Source: JBBKWJ01 sp037968895 (GTDB lineage: Bacteria > Actinomycetota > Acidimicrobiia > Acidimicrobiales > SZUA-35). Taken from it: DNA of 12,848 bases. Shown here one piece after another: positions 1 to 7,757 of the stretch. The position numbers and the translations under genes are program-made. Positions within the stretch are counted from its first letter, which is position 1; every line of letters begins with the position of its first letter. The stretch lies in NCBI GenBank assembly GCA_037968895.1, contig JBBKWJ010000279.1, positions 1 to 12,848 on the forward strand. The letters run 5' to 3'. The notes beneath the pieces are model-generated. The model saw nothing but the letters and a program-made list of their open reading frames with translations, was not told the origin of the DNA and did no database searches.

Positions 1-2
1 TC

Positions 3-923
3 GATGAAGCAGTCGAGCTACTGCAGAGGGAGGAACTGACGGCGATTGTTGTGCTGCCCGATGCCTACGGCGACACGCTGATCTCTGGCGGATCGGCAAC
101 AGTTGAATTCGTCTCGCTACCCGCATCGAGCGGCTTTGAGCAACAGGGGCTAGTAGCTGCGGTCATTGCTGAGCAGAACTCTGTACTTCGGGCCGCCAGA
201 TTCGTCTCGGCTGAAGCCGGCGTGACCTTCGCCGATGCAACCAACATCACGAGCGACGTCGCGGCGTCAGTACGCGGAACCTCGGTTGCGATGCTCGACG
301 CGGACGGTAGAGCTTTCGCTGACGCCGAGGGGTTCAGTACTGTCGCCGCCCAAGAGCTCGTCCTTTTCCTCTTCCTCTCCGGGATGATCGCGGCGGCAGC
401 CCTCATCCAATCACGCAACCTCGGAGTTACACGCCGAATGTTGGCAACCCCAGCTAGCGCAACCGAGGTTCTCGGTGGTCTCGTCCTCGGCCGCTTCGGG
501 ACCTCGGCGCTTCAGGGCATTGTGATCGCGCTGTCAACCACCTTGCTTTTCGGCGCCAACTGGGGCTCGTGGTTAGCATCGCTTTCGGTTATCGCCGTAT
601 TTTCGTTGGTGGCTACGGCCGTGGCGGTGCTCATCGGTTCGCTTCTGCGAAACGAGAACCAAGCAACCGCTGCTGGCATCGCCGTTGGACTGTCGTTTGC
701 GGCGATCGGCGGGTGCATGGTGCCGCTTGAGGTCTTCTCCGACACCCTTCGCACCGTCGCCCACATCACCCCGCATGCGTGGGCTATTGACGCATTCACG
801 GAAATCATCCAACGAGGCGGCGGTATTACCGATGTCGCAACCGAACTTGGTGTGCTGCTTGGCTACGCGATCGTGCTCCTTCTCGCCGCCACTTTCGTGA
901 TGCGGCGAGCTGAAACGTCGTAA
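3..923 (+). CDS. ABC-2 type transporter permease, 5'-truncated by the window
   Basis: This is the membrane subunit of an ABC exporter of the ABC-2 family (drug, polysaccharide or lipid export class); its substrate cannot be told from sequence. The frame is open from base 3, so the true start and first membrane helix lie outside the window; the GTG at 51 is only an internal codon. The first ~115 visible residues form an extracytoplasmic-type domain whose opening (reading TAIVVLPDAYGDTL) matches the usual start of the large loop in these permeases. About five hydrophobic helices follow, after AAQELVLFLFLSG, separated by the cytoplasmic loop NLGVTRRMLATPASATEVLGG, which is typical of the coupling region of this family. 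The C-terminus is VMRRAETS. The next gene is an ABC ATPase, but it lies on the other strand and converges with only 20 bases between the stops. Family is secure; pairing with that ATPase is uncertain. Confidence 0.88.
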   Translation, partial: DEAVELLQREELTAIVVLPDAYGDTLISGGSATVEFVSLPASSGFEQQGLVAAVIAEQNSVLRAARFVSAEAGVTFADATNITSDVAASVRGTSVAMLDADGRAFADAEGFSTVAAQELVLFLFLSGMIAAAALIQSRNLGVTRRMLATPASATEVLGGLVLGRFGTSALQGIVIALSTTLLFGANWGSWLASLSVIAVFSLVATAVAVLIGSLLRNENQATAAGIAVGLSFAAIGGCMVPLEVFSDTLRTVAHITPHAWAIDAFTEIIQRGGGITDVATELGVLLGYAIVLLLAATFVMRRAETS

Positions 924-943
924 CAAACGGAGGGCGTTGGCTG

Positions 944-1912
944 TCAGTCGCGCAGAGCCCGGCCAGTGAGATGAAGAAACACTGTCTCAAGGTTGGGCTC
1001 GACCAACTCGACGCTCACAATCCGCACGTCGCCAGCAGCGGCGGTCTGAATGACGTCGGCGAGCGCATGGTGTCCATCATTCACTTCCAACGAAAGGACA
1101 CTGCCTTCTGCGGTCACGGTTGCGACGAGCGGGAGTGCGCGGAGACGTTCATGAAGACCGTCACTTCTTCCATCAATCGTTAGACGGATCCAGTCGTGTT
1201 GGCCGACGAGGGTGACGAGTTCGCGCCGCGTTCCTTCAGCCACCAGTCGACCCTCGTCGATGATCCCGACCCGATCACAGAGTCGCTCGGCCTCTTCCAT
1301 GTAGTGGGTCGTGTACAGGACTCCGATTCCCTCGGCCCCAAGCTGCGCAACGCTAGCCAGAATCGCATCTCGACTCTGCGGATCGACCCCAACAGTCGGC
1401 TCATCAAGCACAAGCAGCTTCGGTTTGTGAAGCAGCCCAATGCCAATATTCAGCCGTCGTTTCATTCCACCCGAGAATTCGTCTGTCCGGTCGTCGGCTC
1501 GATCGGTGAGCCCAACGGTCTCAAGCACCTCGCCGACGCGAGAAGCCAGTGAGGCGCTGCGCATCCCTTGGAGGCGACCGAAGAACTTGAGATTCTCGGT
1601 TGCCGACAGATCGGGATAGATCGCCAAATCCTGAGGAACGTAGCCGATCGTTGCCTTGGCACTGCGAGCATCAGCATCGAGATTGATGCCGTTGACCATG
1701 ACCGAACCCGAGTCTCGCTTGAGCAAACCACACAGCATCGAGATCGTCGTTGTCTTGCCCGCCCCATTCGGCCCAAGTAATCCGTAGGTCTCGCCCGCCG
1801 CGACCTCAAAACTTACGTCGTCGACAACGAGTCGGTCCTCGAAGCTCTTGCTGAGATTGGAACACACCAGTGCCATGTCGAGGGAAGAGGTCGCTTGAGA
1901 CGGAGTTGTCAT
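944..1912 (-). CDS. ABC transporter ATP-binding protein (DrrA/CcmA-like)
   Basis: This cytoplasmic ATPase should power an ABC-2 type exporter. Counting from the ATG at 1912 (322 residues), the Walker A is GPNGAGKTT at about 47-55, the Q-loop is YVPQ with Gln near 94, the signature is FSGGM at 146-150, the Walker B is LLVLDEP ending near 172, and the switch His in TTHYMEEAE is near 203. A C-terminal domain of about 90 residues follows, as in DrrA-type exporters. The start is uncertain: the frame is open further, with ATGs at 2002 and 1924 upstream and 1876 downstream, and none has a clear ribosome binding site. The ATG at 2002 would leave 26 bases to the divergent hydrolase gene, and the ABC fold itself begins just after 1876. 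The family call is secure; the partner is probably the convergent permease, but that is inferred from proximity only. Confidence 0.93.
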   Translation of the reverse strand: MTTPSQATSSLDMALVCSNLSKSFEDRLVVDDVSFEVAAGETYGLLGPNGAGKTTTISMLCGLLKRDSGSVMVNGINLDADARSAKATIGYVPQDLAIYPDLSATENLKFFGRLQGMRSASLASRVGEVLETVGLTDRADDRTDEFSGGMKRRLNIGIGLLHKPKLLVLDEPTVGVDPQSRDAILASVAQLGAEGIGVLYTTHYMEEAERLCDRVGIIDEGRLVAEGTRRELVTLVGQHDWIRLTIDGRSDGLHERLRALPLVATVTAEGSVLSLEVNDGHHALADVIQTAAAGDVRIVSVELVEPNLETVFLHLTGRALRD

Positions 1913-2019
1913 GGAACCAATCATCGGCCAAAGGTAAGGGTCGGGGCAAGGGTCCACGGTCACTGACGCCAGTTGAGTGTTGTGGTCGACGGACTCTTCC
2001 ATTGCGACTAGATTTGAGC

Positions 2020-2025
2020 AGGGGA
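2020..2025 (+). promoter_or_regulatory. Ribosome binding site of the hydrolase gene
   Basis: AGGGGA lies three bases before the ATG at 2029. It decides the start of the downstream gene: the frame is open back to 1870, but the upstream part overlaps the divergent ABC ATPase gene and has no comparable site. Confidence 0.6.
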
Positions 2026-2028
2026 ATT

Positions 2029-5000
2029 ATGGACGACGTGGGGGACGTGTCGGGCGACACGGAGAACCTCGAACAGCCGCGCCGTTACGACCTCGGCGTC
2101 CTCGTTGTGCATGGGATCGGCGATCAGAAACGCGGAGCGACGCTGACCCAATGGGCGGATGGTCTGGTTGCATGGGTAACGGCCTGGCAGGCGCGCGACA
2201 ATCGGAGCACAGTCGGCAGCGCGACGGTCTCTGATGTGTCGCTAAACCCGCCAGCCTCGGTCCCCCCGAACCTCGCACTGGACGTTTCGTTCGTGGCCGA
2301 CGACCGCGACGACCACAAATGGCTGTTCGCTGAGGGCTGGTGGGCTGGCTCCTTCGAACCACCGCCGTTCTTCAAACTATGGAGCTGGAGCTTTAAATCC
2401 GTTCCCGCCACGACCGCCATGCAAGCGAACGCGATAGTGGCTAGCGCTCGCCGACGCCTCAACGTAGCCACTGGCGCTAACCGAATCTATGAGATCGTCC
2501 GGATCGTGGTCATGGTGTTGCTCACCGTGGTTGTGATTGCCTCGTCCCCTGTATTACTCGCAATCCTCACCGTTCTGCTCATGCTTCAATACATCGCCTC
2601 AATGCTGCCGTTTCCTGCGTTGCGGGAACTAGTGAGTCGGGCGCAGCTCATCGCAGTTGGCACGATCGGCGACAGCCAGCGGCTTGTGGAAAGCCCAACT
2701 CATGCCGGCGCAATCAAACAACCAATCGTCGAAGGCATTGCTTGGCTTCGGGCCCAGGGGTGCCCGAGGATTGTGATTATCGCTCACAGTCAGGGTGCTG
2801 CGATCACCTACAAGGTGCTCGAGGAAGTGGCAGAGCAACCGGCAGAACTCATCGAGCCAGTCGACGCATTTGTATCTGTCGGCTCCGGACTGGGCAAGAT
2901 TCAAGCGCTTTCTCACCTGCGTTCGGAACGGAAGTTCCGAGAACTCCGAGCGGCTTCGCTCGCCGTCCCCGTTGCAGCTACGGTCGCCGCTATCTGTATC
3001 AAATACCTCGCCGACCAACGTCGATTCATCGGCTTGATCGGCATGGGTGCCATCATGGCGTTTGGAATCGCGCTCATGCTGGCCGTTCTCTTCGGGCAGG
3101 AAGCGAGTTGGCGCGAGCCAAAGCCAGGCGTCGATTCCCACCCTGCGCCAGAGGAGTCTTCCCCAACTTCGGCCCGGGCGAAACAAAGGTGGCCTTGGCT
3201 CGACCGGCTCTCCAGGCCCTATCGGGTCGTCGGCGATGCTCGGCTCCCGCTCATACCGATCGCCATCACCCTCGGACTTGCTGTGACATGGTCGATCTAT
3301 CGCCAACAGGGCTTGATCCCATTGTTCGCCGCTATCAGCGTGTCCGCTGGTTTTGTCGGCATTCTTTACATCAGTCTCCTCGACGTGCCTGAAATCTCAA
3401 GCGATCTCGCTTCGTCGGCGAGGCGATGGATCGATATCTACGCGTCGAAAGACCCCGTACCCGCTGGATCAACCCGCACCACCGTCGAAGCCCGTCCGGA
3501 ATCATGGCGAGTTTCGAATCTCGGCTCAACGGTACGAGACCACACGGCGTACCTCGCCAATCGCGACGAGTGCCTCACATACGTCGGAATCGAACTGCTG
3601 AGCGCAGCGCAGATCCCGATACAGGCCGAGGCAATGCGATTCGACAATGCGAACTACGGATTTCAACGTCGCTGGCGGGTTGGTTGGCGCACTTTTGTCA
3701 CCTGGATGAGCCTGATCGCCGGCGTTCTGCTTCCACTTCGAACCTGGTCGGATTCCAAGGATGTCGTCGACTCCATCTACGCCTTTCTCGCTGGGCCGGA
3801 CGGGCTCATCGAATGGGGACCGATCTACTTCCTCACGTTTTCGTTCTATGAGTACGTGCCAGAAAAGCTGTCGCCCACCGTAAATGAATGGGTGGCCGCC
3901 ATTGGCTACATCGGCATCGCCCTCCTGCTCGTCAATCTGGGACAGGCGCTGTGGGCTAGCTGGGACAATCGTGAGGCCGAACAAGAGGCAACCGCTCGTT
4001 TGTATGAAACTGAGCTTGTCCCACTGCAATTCCGAGCCATGATCGTCTATCTCACAATCATCATCGTTGCCTCAATCCGCCCCCGCTGGTCATTGGCCGT
4101 CGTCTCCCGACTCGATCTCACCACTTGGTCGTCGGTGTTAGCCGTGGCGGCAACGGTAGGGATTCTGCTTGTTGCCGGGAAGGCGCTTCCTCAATACCTC
4201 AGTCGGTCAGGGATCCGGCGGAACATCGTCGGTAGGAACACCACGTTGGTCGAAGGGATTATTCCCTTTGGACACTATTTACTCTCGATTGACGCGGTTG
4301 AAGAAGCCATCAAGGCATTCCGGCGGGCTGAAGACACCTTCGAGCGAACTGTTGATTCCGTAACCGTTCTCGGCCAAAGTCGCTCAGATGCAGTCGGTGG
4401 CTATGCCTTCGCCAATGATCGAAGGGCCCAACAGTTTCGTGCCGCGATCGCGAAACTGACGCCCGACGCCCCGCTTGACCGGCGTCAGGCCCTCATTGCT
4501 GCCGCCGAACGTCACGAGCTTGTGGCCCGAGAGAACTATCTATTTGCAGCGAGGTCTGAAGCCACCGTCTCCGTCGGAACACTCGTGCACTTCGCCAATT
4601 TCCTTGCCGCGACGGGAACCGATATTGATCGAGATGAAGCGTTCCGCTTGCTTGACTGGGCGGCCAAGATAGACCCAAGCAACGGCAACCTACTATCGGC
4701 TGACGTGGCCCACCGCTACTCGATTGGTGCAGGCGATGTTAATGACGCCAGCGCGGCGACGGTGCTCCAGCAATACCTCGGCACGCTTCTTCCGTCGCAG
4801 CGAATCGAGTTGGCGTTCAACCTGCTCGTCGCGAAGGGGCCACTTGCCGACGTCACTGAGGAGAGAGCAGATATCGACCAGTTGCTTGAGGTCAATTACA
4901 GCGCACCGAACGCCGACCTTCGCGTGTCGTTGGCCAAGTTGCCTGGTAAGTGGGAAGACGATGAGGCCGACGCCTTCCGAGAACTGGCCGAGAAGATCCT

Positions 5001-5094
5001 TGGCCGCAAGCCGTTGTCAGCCTCGTGGACTCCCCAGTCAGCGACGGCCGCCTCGCCAACCTTTCGACGAGTAAGGAAAATCAACGCCTCATGA
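2029..5094 (+). CDS. Large membrane protein: serine hydrolase-like fold with inserted transmembrane segments and helical C-terminus
   Basis: I do not recognise a named protein; the architecture is readable. From the ATG at 2029 it has 1021 residues. Near the N-terminus is LVVHGIGDQKRG (His28), the opening strand and oxyanion-loop type motif of alpha/beta hydrolases. The nucleophile elbow is IVIIAHSQGAA with Ser254, where the usual first Gly is Ala. The Asp of SKDPVPAG (Asp475) and the His of DHTAYLANRDE (His505) fit the acid and base of a Ser-Asp-His triad. Hydrophobic segments near 156-195, 305-357 and 406-452 fall between the oxyanion motif, Ser and Asp, so the hydrolase fold is interrupted by membrane helices. 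More follow near 555-570, 622-646, 668-683 and 698-719. Residues ~720-1021 are soluble, helical and TPR-like (for example AIKAFRRAEDTFERTV). The family suggests a membrane-bound lipase, esterase or thioesterase, substrate unknown. Its stop overlaps the start of the cyclase gene (ATGA), so the two should be co-translated. Confidence 0.85.
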   Translation: MDDVGDVSGDTENLEQPRRYDLGVLVVHGIGDQKRGATLTQWADGLVAWVTAWQARDNRSTVGSATVSDVSLNPPASVPPNLALDVSFVADDRDDHKWLFAEGWWAGSFEPPPFFKLWSWSFKSVPATTAMQANAIVASARRRLNVATGANRIYEIVRIVVMVLLTVVVIASSPVLLAILTVLLMLQYIASMLPFPALRELVSRAQLIAVGTIGDSQRLVESPTHAGAIKQPIVEGIAWLRAQGCPRIVIIAHSQGAAITYKVLEEVAEQPAELIEPVDAFVSVGSGLGKIQALSHLRSERKFRELRAASLAVPVAATVAAICIKYLADQRRFIGLIGMGAIMAFGIALMLAVLFGQEASWREPKPGVDSHPAPEESSPTSARAKQRWPWLDRLSRPYRVVGDARLPLIPIAITLGLAVTWSIYRQQGLIPLFAAISVSAGFVGILYISLLDVPEISSDLASSARRWIDIYASKDPVPAGSTRTTVEARPESWRVSNLGSTVRDHTAYLANRDECLTYVGIELLSAAQIPIQAEAMRFDNANYGFQRRWRVGWRTFVTWMSLIAGVLLPLRTWSDSKDVVDSIYAFLAGPDGLIEWGPIYFLTFSFYEYVPEKLSPTVNEWVAAIGYIGIALLLVNLGQALWASWDNREAEQEATARLYETELVPLQFRAMIVYLTIIIVASIRPRWSLAVVSRLDLTTWSSVLAVAATVGILLVAGKALPQYLSRSGIRRNIVGRNTTLVEGIIPFGHYLLSIDAVEEAIKAFRRAEDTFERTVDSVTVLGQSRSDAVGGYAFANDRRAQQFRAAIAKLTPDAPLDRRQALIAAAERHELVARENYLFAARSEATVSVGTLVHFANFLAATGTDIDRDEAFRLLDWAAKIDPSNGNLLSADVAHRYSIGAGDVNDASAATVLQQYLGTLLPSQRIELAFNLLVAKGPLADVTEERADIDQLLEVNYSAPNADLRVSLAKLPGKWEDDEADAFRELAEKILGRKPLSASWTPQSATAASPTFRRVRKINAS

Positions 5095-7757
5095 CATCAC
5101 TTCCTTCAGGAATGCTCACGTTTCTTTTCACCGACATCGAGGGAAGCACCCCGCGCTGGGAACGTGATCCTGACGGGATGTCAAAGGCGCTCGCGAGGCA
5201 CGACAAAATTATCCAAGAGGTCATCGCTGCGCACAAAGGGGTTGCCTTTAAGAACACCGGCGATGGATTCGCCGCTGTCTTCACGTCACCAGACCACGCC
5301 ACCGCAGCAGCGGTCGAGACACAGATCCGCCTTCAGAATGACGAGTGGGAGGGCCTCGACCGACTTAAGGTCCGCATGGGGCTTCATATTGGCGAAGGAA
5401 TCGCCACCGAAGGCGATTACCACGGGCGCTCCGTCAATTGGGCGGCTCGGATTATGGACTCGGCCAATGGTGATCAGATTGCGGTGAGCGACAGACTCGC
5501 CGCATTTTTGGGTGCGTTCGAGCTTCGCTCAATGGGAGAGCACCGCCTTAAGGGCATCGGCACTGACACCATTCATCTTGTCTTCGCAACCGACCTGATA
5601 ATCGATGACAGGCAGCTCCGCTCGCGAACTGGGATTACCACCAACCTCCCCCCACTCATTCACCGCTTGATTGGACGGTCCGCCGAGATCGAGCAAGTCA
5701 GCGACCTACTCGATCAGCACCAGGCAATAACCGTTGTCGGCCCCGGCGGCGTCGGCAAGACGCACCTCGTCATCGAACTTGGGCACGCAGTCCTGAAGAC
5801 GTTCACCGATGGCGTCGTCTATTGCGACCTTGTCCCCTTGAATGATGGCGACGCCCTCGAAGACACCGTTGCCGAGGCGCTCGGCGCTCGCTCCCAGCCT
5901 GGTATGACTCTTGCCGAGAGCATCATCGACTACATGAGCGGCCGCAAACTACTTCTCATTCTCGACAACTGTGAGCACGTCTCTCTTTCGGCCAGAACGC
6001 TGATCCAGCAGATACTCGGACTGGCGGGGCCTCGGATTCTCGCTACCTCAAGAGAGCCGATCAGCTATCAGGCTGAACAGCTCTTCGGACTTCCGCCACT
6101 CGATACAAAGTCATCTGCTGTCGATCTTTTTCTTGAGCGAGCGCTTGAACGTGACCATACGTTCAAGGCCAACGATGCCGATCTCATCCACATACGCGAG
6201 ATATGCGAGCGGCTTGATGGCATCCCACTCGGCATTGAACTCGCCGCCGCATGGGCTCGAATTCTGTCGCCAGCTGAACTCGTTGACCGCCTCGAAGATC
6301 GTTTCCGGGTCCTCCGAGGCGGTCGAGCGGGGGGTCGACATGAGACCCTGCGTGACACTGTCCTTTGGTCATACGAACAACTAGCTCCGCCCCAGGCCGC
6401 CCTCTTCGATCGACTCTCTGTGTTCGCTGGCAGCTTCTCGCTACACGCGGTTGAGGCGGTGTGCGCCGATCTCGACCTCGTCGTCGAGCGGGATGTTCTC
6501 GACCTCATCATGGCTCTCGTTGAGAAGTCAATGGTAGTAAGCCAGCGTCGTGCCGGACAGGTCCGCTTTCGACTCCTCGGCACCCTGCGCCAGTTCGGTC
6601 AAGAACAACTCGATGCGAGCGGCGACAGCAGCGACTACCGCCTTCGACACGCCGCCCATTACGGGGCACTTGCAAAAGCGCAAGGAGGCAAGCTTCTCAC
6701 CGAGGGCGAGGCCGAGGTTTGGGAAACCCTCAACCTCGACTGGGCAAACTTGCGGGCAGCGGTCGAGGATCTCGTTGCGATCGGCAAACCAGAGAAGGCG
6801 GCCAGTCTTATCTTAGAGCTCGGCTGGTACGCCAGCTTTTCGATGCGGTTCGAGATCTTCACCTGGGTCGAAGAACTGTTCACACCTCCAACCGTCGACG
6901 ACCATCCTGACATTGGTTCGCTTCTCGGACTGCGGGCGATCGGCGCCTACATGACGGTTGACAGCCGGAGTGTCGATTACGCCAACAGGGGTCTAGCCCT
7001 CGACCCAAGCGATCGCTTCGGATTTTGCCGCCAGGCGCTTGCAGCCGAATCCCTCAACAACGTGTTTGATTCGGAGGCCAGCGATGACCTGACTATGTCG
7101 TGGCTGACTCACCTCGACGACTCGACCTCGCCGGAAAGTCGTCTCTGGGCCGCTGGAATGAGGGTTTTTCACATCTGCGCAAACAACCCTTCGCCTGAAG
7201 CGGCGACCATCGCCGCGGGCCTGCGCCGCGATGCCGCGTCATCGGGCAGCGCCAGCGCGATTGCGCTGGCGCATTGGGCCAGTGGCATGGCGGCCTCATT
7301 CGACGGTATCGATCGAGCACTCACGGAGTGGGACGCAGGGCTCGATTCCGCTCGATCGCTCAGCCAGAACCACCTACTCGTGCATTTGATTGTCGGTTTA
7401 GAACTCCATTTCACTGCGTCACACGGCGACCTCCACGCTGTCGTCGATCGCTGCCTAGAGTCCATCATCCAAGCTCGTGCGCAACATTACGTCGCCGGAA
7501 CGAGCCATCTCTTCGGCGTCATCGCAATTGTGCTCGCGAGGACCGACCGTGCCGAGATCGGGGCTCGTTTGCTAGGGGCAATGACAGCCAACGGGCATGT
7601 GCCCCGGGCGAACGCGATCCGAGCGATACAGCGTGCCGTCGGCGACGATGTGGACCAGCTGATGTTCGGAGGAAGCCACCTCACGATCAGCGATGCCTCG
7701 CTTCTCGCGATCGAGGCGCTTACGGCAGCCAGTTTCGAACTGAAGGAGACCTCATGA
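5091..7757 (+). CDS. Class III adenylate cyclase fused to STAND (NB-ARC-like) ATPase
   Basis: An 888-residue signalling protein predicted to make cAMP from ATP. The N-terminal cyclase domain (about 8-170) begins MLTFLFTDIEGST. Metal-binding Asp15 and Asp58 (NTGDG), adenine-selecting Lys54 and Asp109 (DYHGRSVN), and transition-state Asn116 and Arg120 (VNWAAR) are all present, so it should be active and ATP- rather than GTP-specific. A STAND NTPase follows: Walker A VGPGGVGKT with Lys223, Walker B LLLILDN with Asp292, an ATSRE sensor-type motif, GLPPL, and the GIPLGIELAAAW motif. The remainder, from about 440, is winged-helix-like, then long helical TPR-type sequence to the end. No LuxR-type HTH is seen at the C-terminus, so it is probably a sensor-cyclase, not a DNA-binding regulator. 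The ATG at 5091 was chosen because it overlaps the hydrolase stop (ATGA) and precedes the cyclase motif by few residues; an AAGGA at 5073 is distant (13 bases). Its stop in turn overlaps the next start. Confidence 0.93.
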   Translation: MTSLPSGMLTFLFTDIEGSTPRWERDPDGMSKALARHDKIIQEVIAAHKGVAFKNTGDGFAAVFTSPDHATAAAVETQIRLQNDEWEGLDRLKVRMGLHIGEGIATEGDYHGRSVNWAARIMDSANGDQIAVSDRLAAFLGAFELRSMGEHRLKGIGTDTIHLVFATDLIIDDRQLRSRTGITTNLPPLIHRLIGRSAEIEQVSDLLDQHQAITVVGPGGVGKTHLVIELGHAVLKTFTDGVVYCDLVPLNDGDALEDTVAEALGARSQPGMTLAESIIDYMSGRKLLLILDNCEHVSLSARTLIQQILGLAGPRILATSREPISYQAEQLFGLPPLDTKSSAVDLFLERALERDHTFKANDADLIHIREICERLDGIPLGIELAAAWARILSPAELVDRLEDRFRVLRGGRAGGRHETLRDTVLWSYEQLAPPQAALFDRLSVFAGSFSLHAVEAVCADLDLVVERDVLDLIMALVEKSMVVSQRRAGQVRFRLLGTLRQFGQEQLDASGDSSDYRLRHAAHYGALAKAQGGKLLTEGEAEVWETLNLDWANLRAAVEDLVAIGKPEKAASLILELGWYASFSMRFEIFTWVEELFTPPTVDDHPDIGSLLGLRAIGAYMTVDSRSVDYANRGLALDPSDRFGFCRQALAAESLNNVFDSEASDDLTMSWLTHLDDSTSPESRLWAAGMRVFHICANNPSPEAATIAAGLRRDAASSGSASAIALAHWASGMAASFDGIDRALTEWDAGLDSARSLSQNHLLVHLIVGLELHFTASHGDLHAVVDRCLESIIQARAQHYVAGTSHLFGVIAIVLARTDRAEIGARLLGAMTANGHVPRANAIRAIQRAVGDDVDQLMFGGSHLTISDASLLAIEALTAASFELKETS
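7249..7272 (+). repeat. Perfect 10-bp inverted repeat with tetraloop inside the cyclase gene
   Basis: GCGCCAGCGC at 7249-7258 and its exact complement GCGCTGGCGC at 7263-7272 flank GATT. In RNA this would be a very stable GC-rich hairpin. It lies in the coding part for the helical C-terminal region (residues GSASAIALAHW) and is not followed by a run of T, so it is not a normal terminator. It may only reflect Ala/Ser-rich codons. Confidence 0.7.
7743..7748 (+). promoter_or_regulatory. Strong ribosome binding site of the catalase-like gene
   Basis: AAGGAG lies five bases before the ATG at 7754, inside the last codons of the cyclase gene. It fixes the start at 7754; the frame is open far upstream, to 7274, but that is only a shadow of the cyclase gene. 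Confidence 0.75.

Noticed and set aside
2629..3306. Long open frame on the - strand (225 codons) inside the hydrolase gene
   Set aside because: It is antisense to a gene with clear motifs, and its translation is rich in Arg, Asp and Gly with no recognisable domain: a GC-driven shadow.
4253..4268. AAGGGA-TTAT-TCCCTT small inverted repeat in the hydrolase gene
   Set aside because: Six-base arms in coding sequence with no further signal; expected by chance at this length scale.
7274..7753. In-frame 160-codon extension upstream of the catalase-like protein
   Set aside because: It is Arg-rich shadow sequence of the cyclase gene; the strong ribosome binding site and ATGA overlap place the start at 7754.
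7690..7757. LuxR-type HTH at the end of the cyclase-STAND protein
   Set aside because: Related proteins may carry one, but the C-terminal residues here show no HTH pattern.
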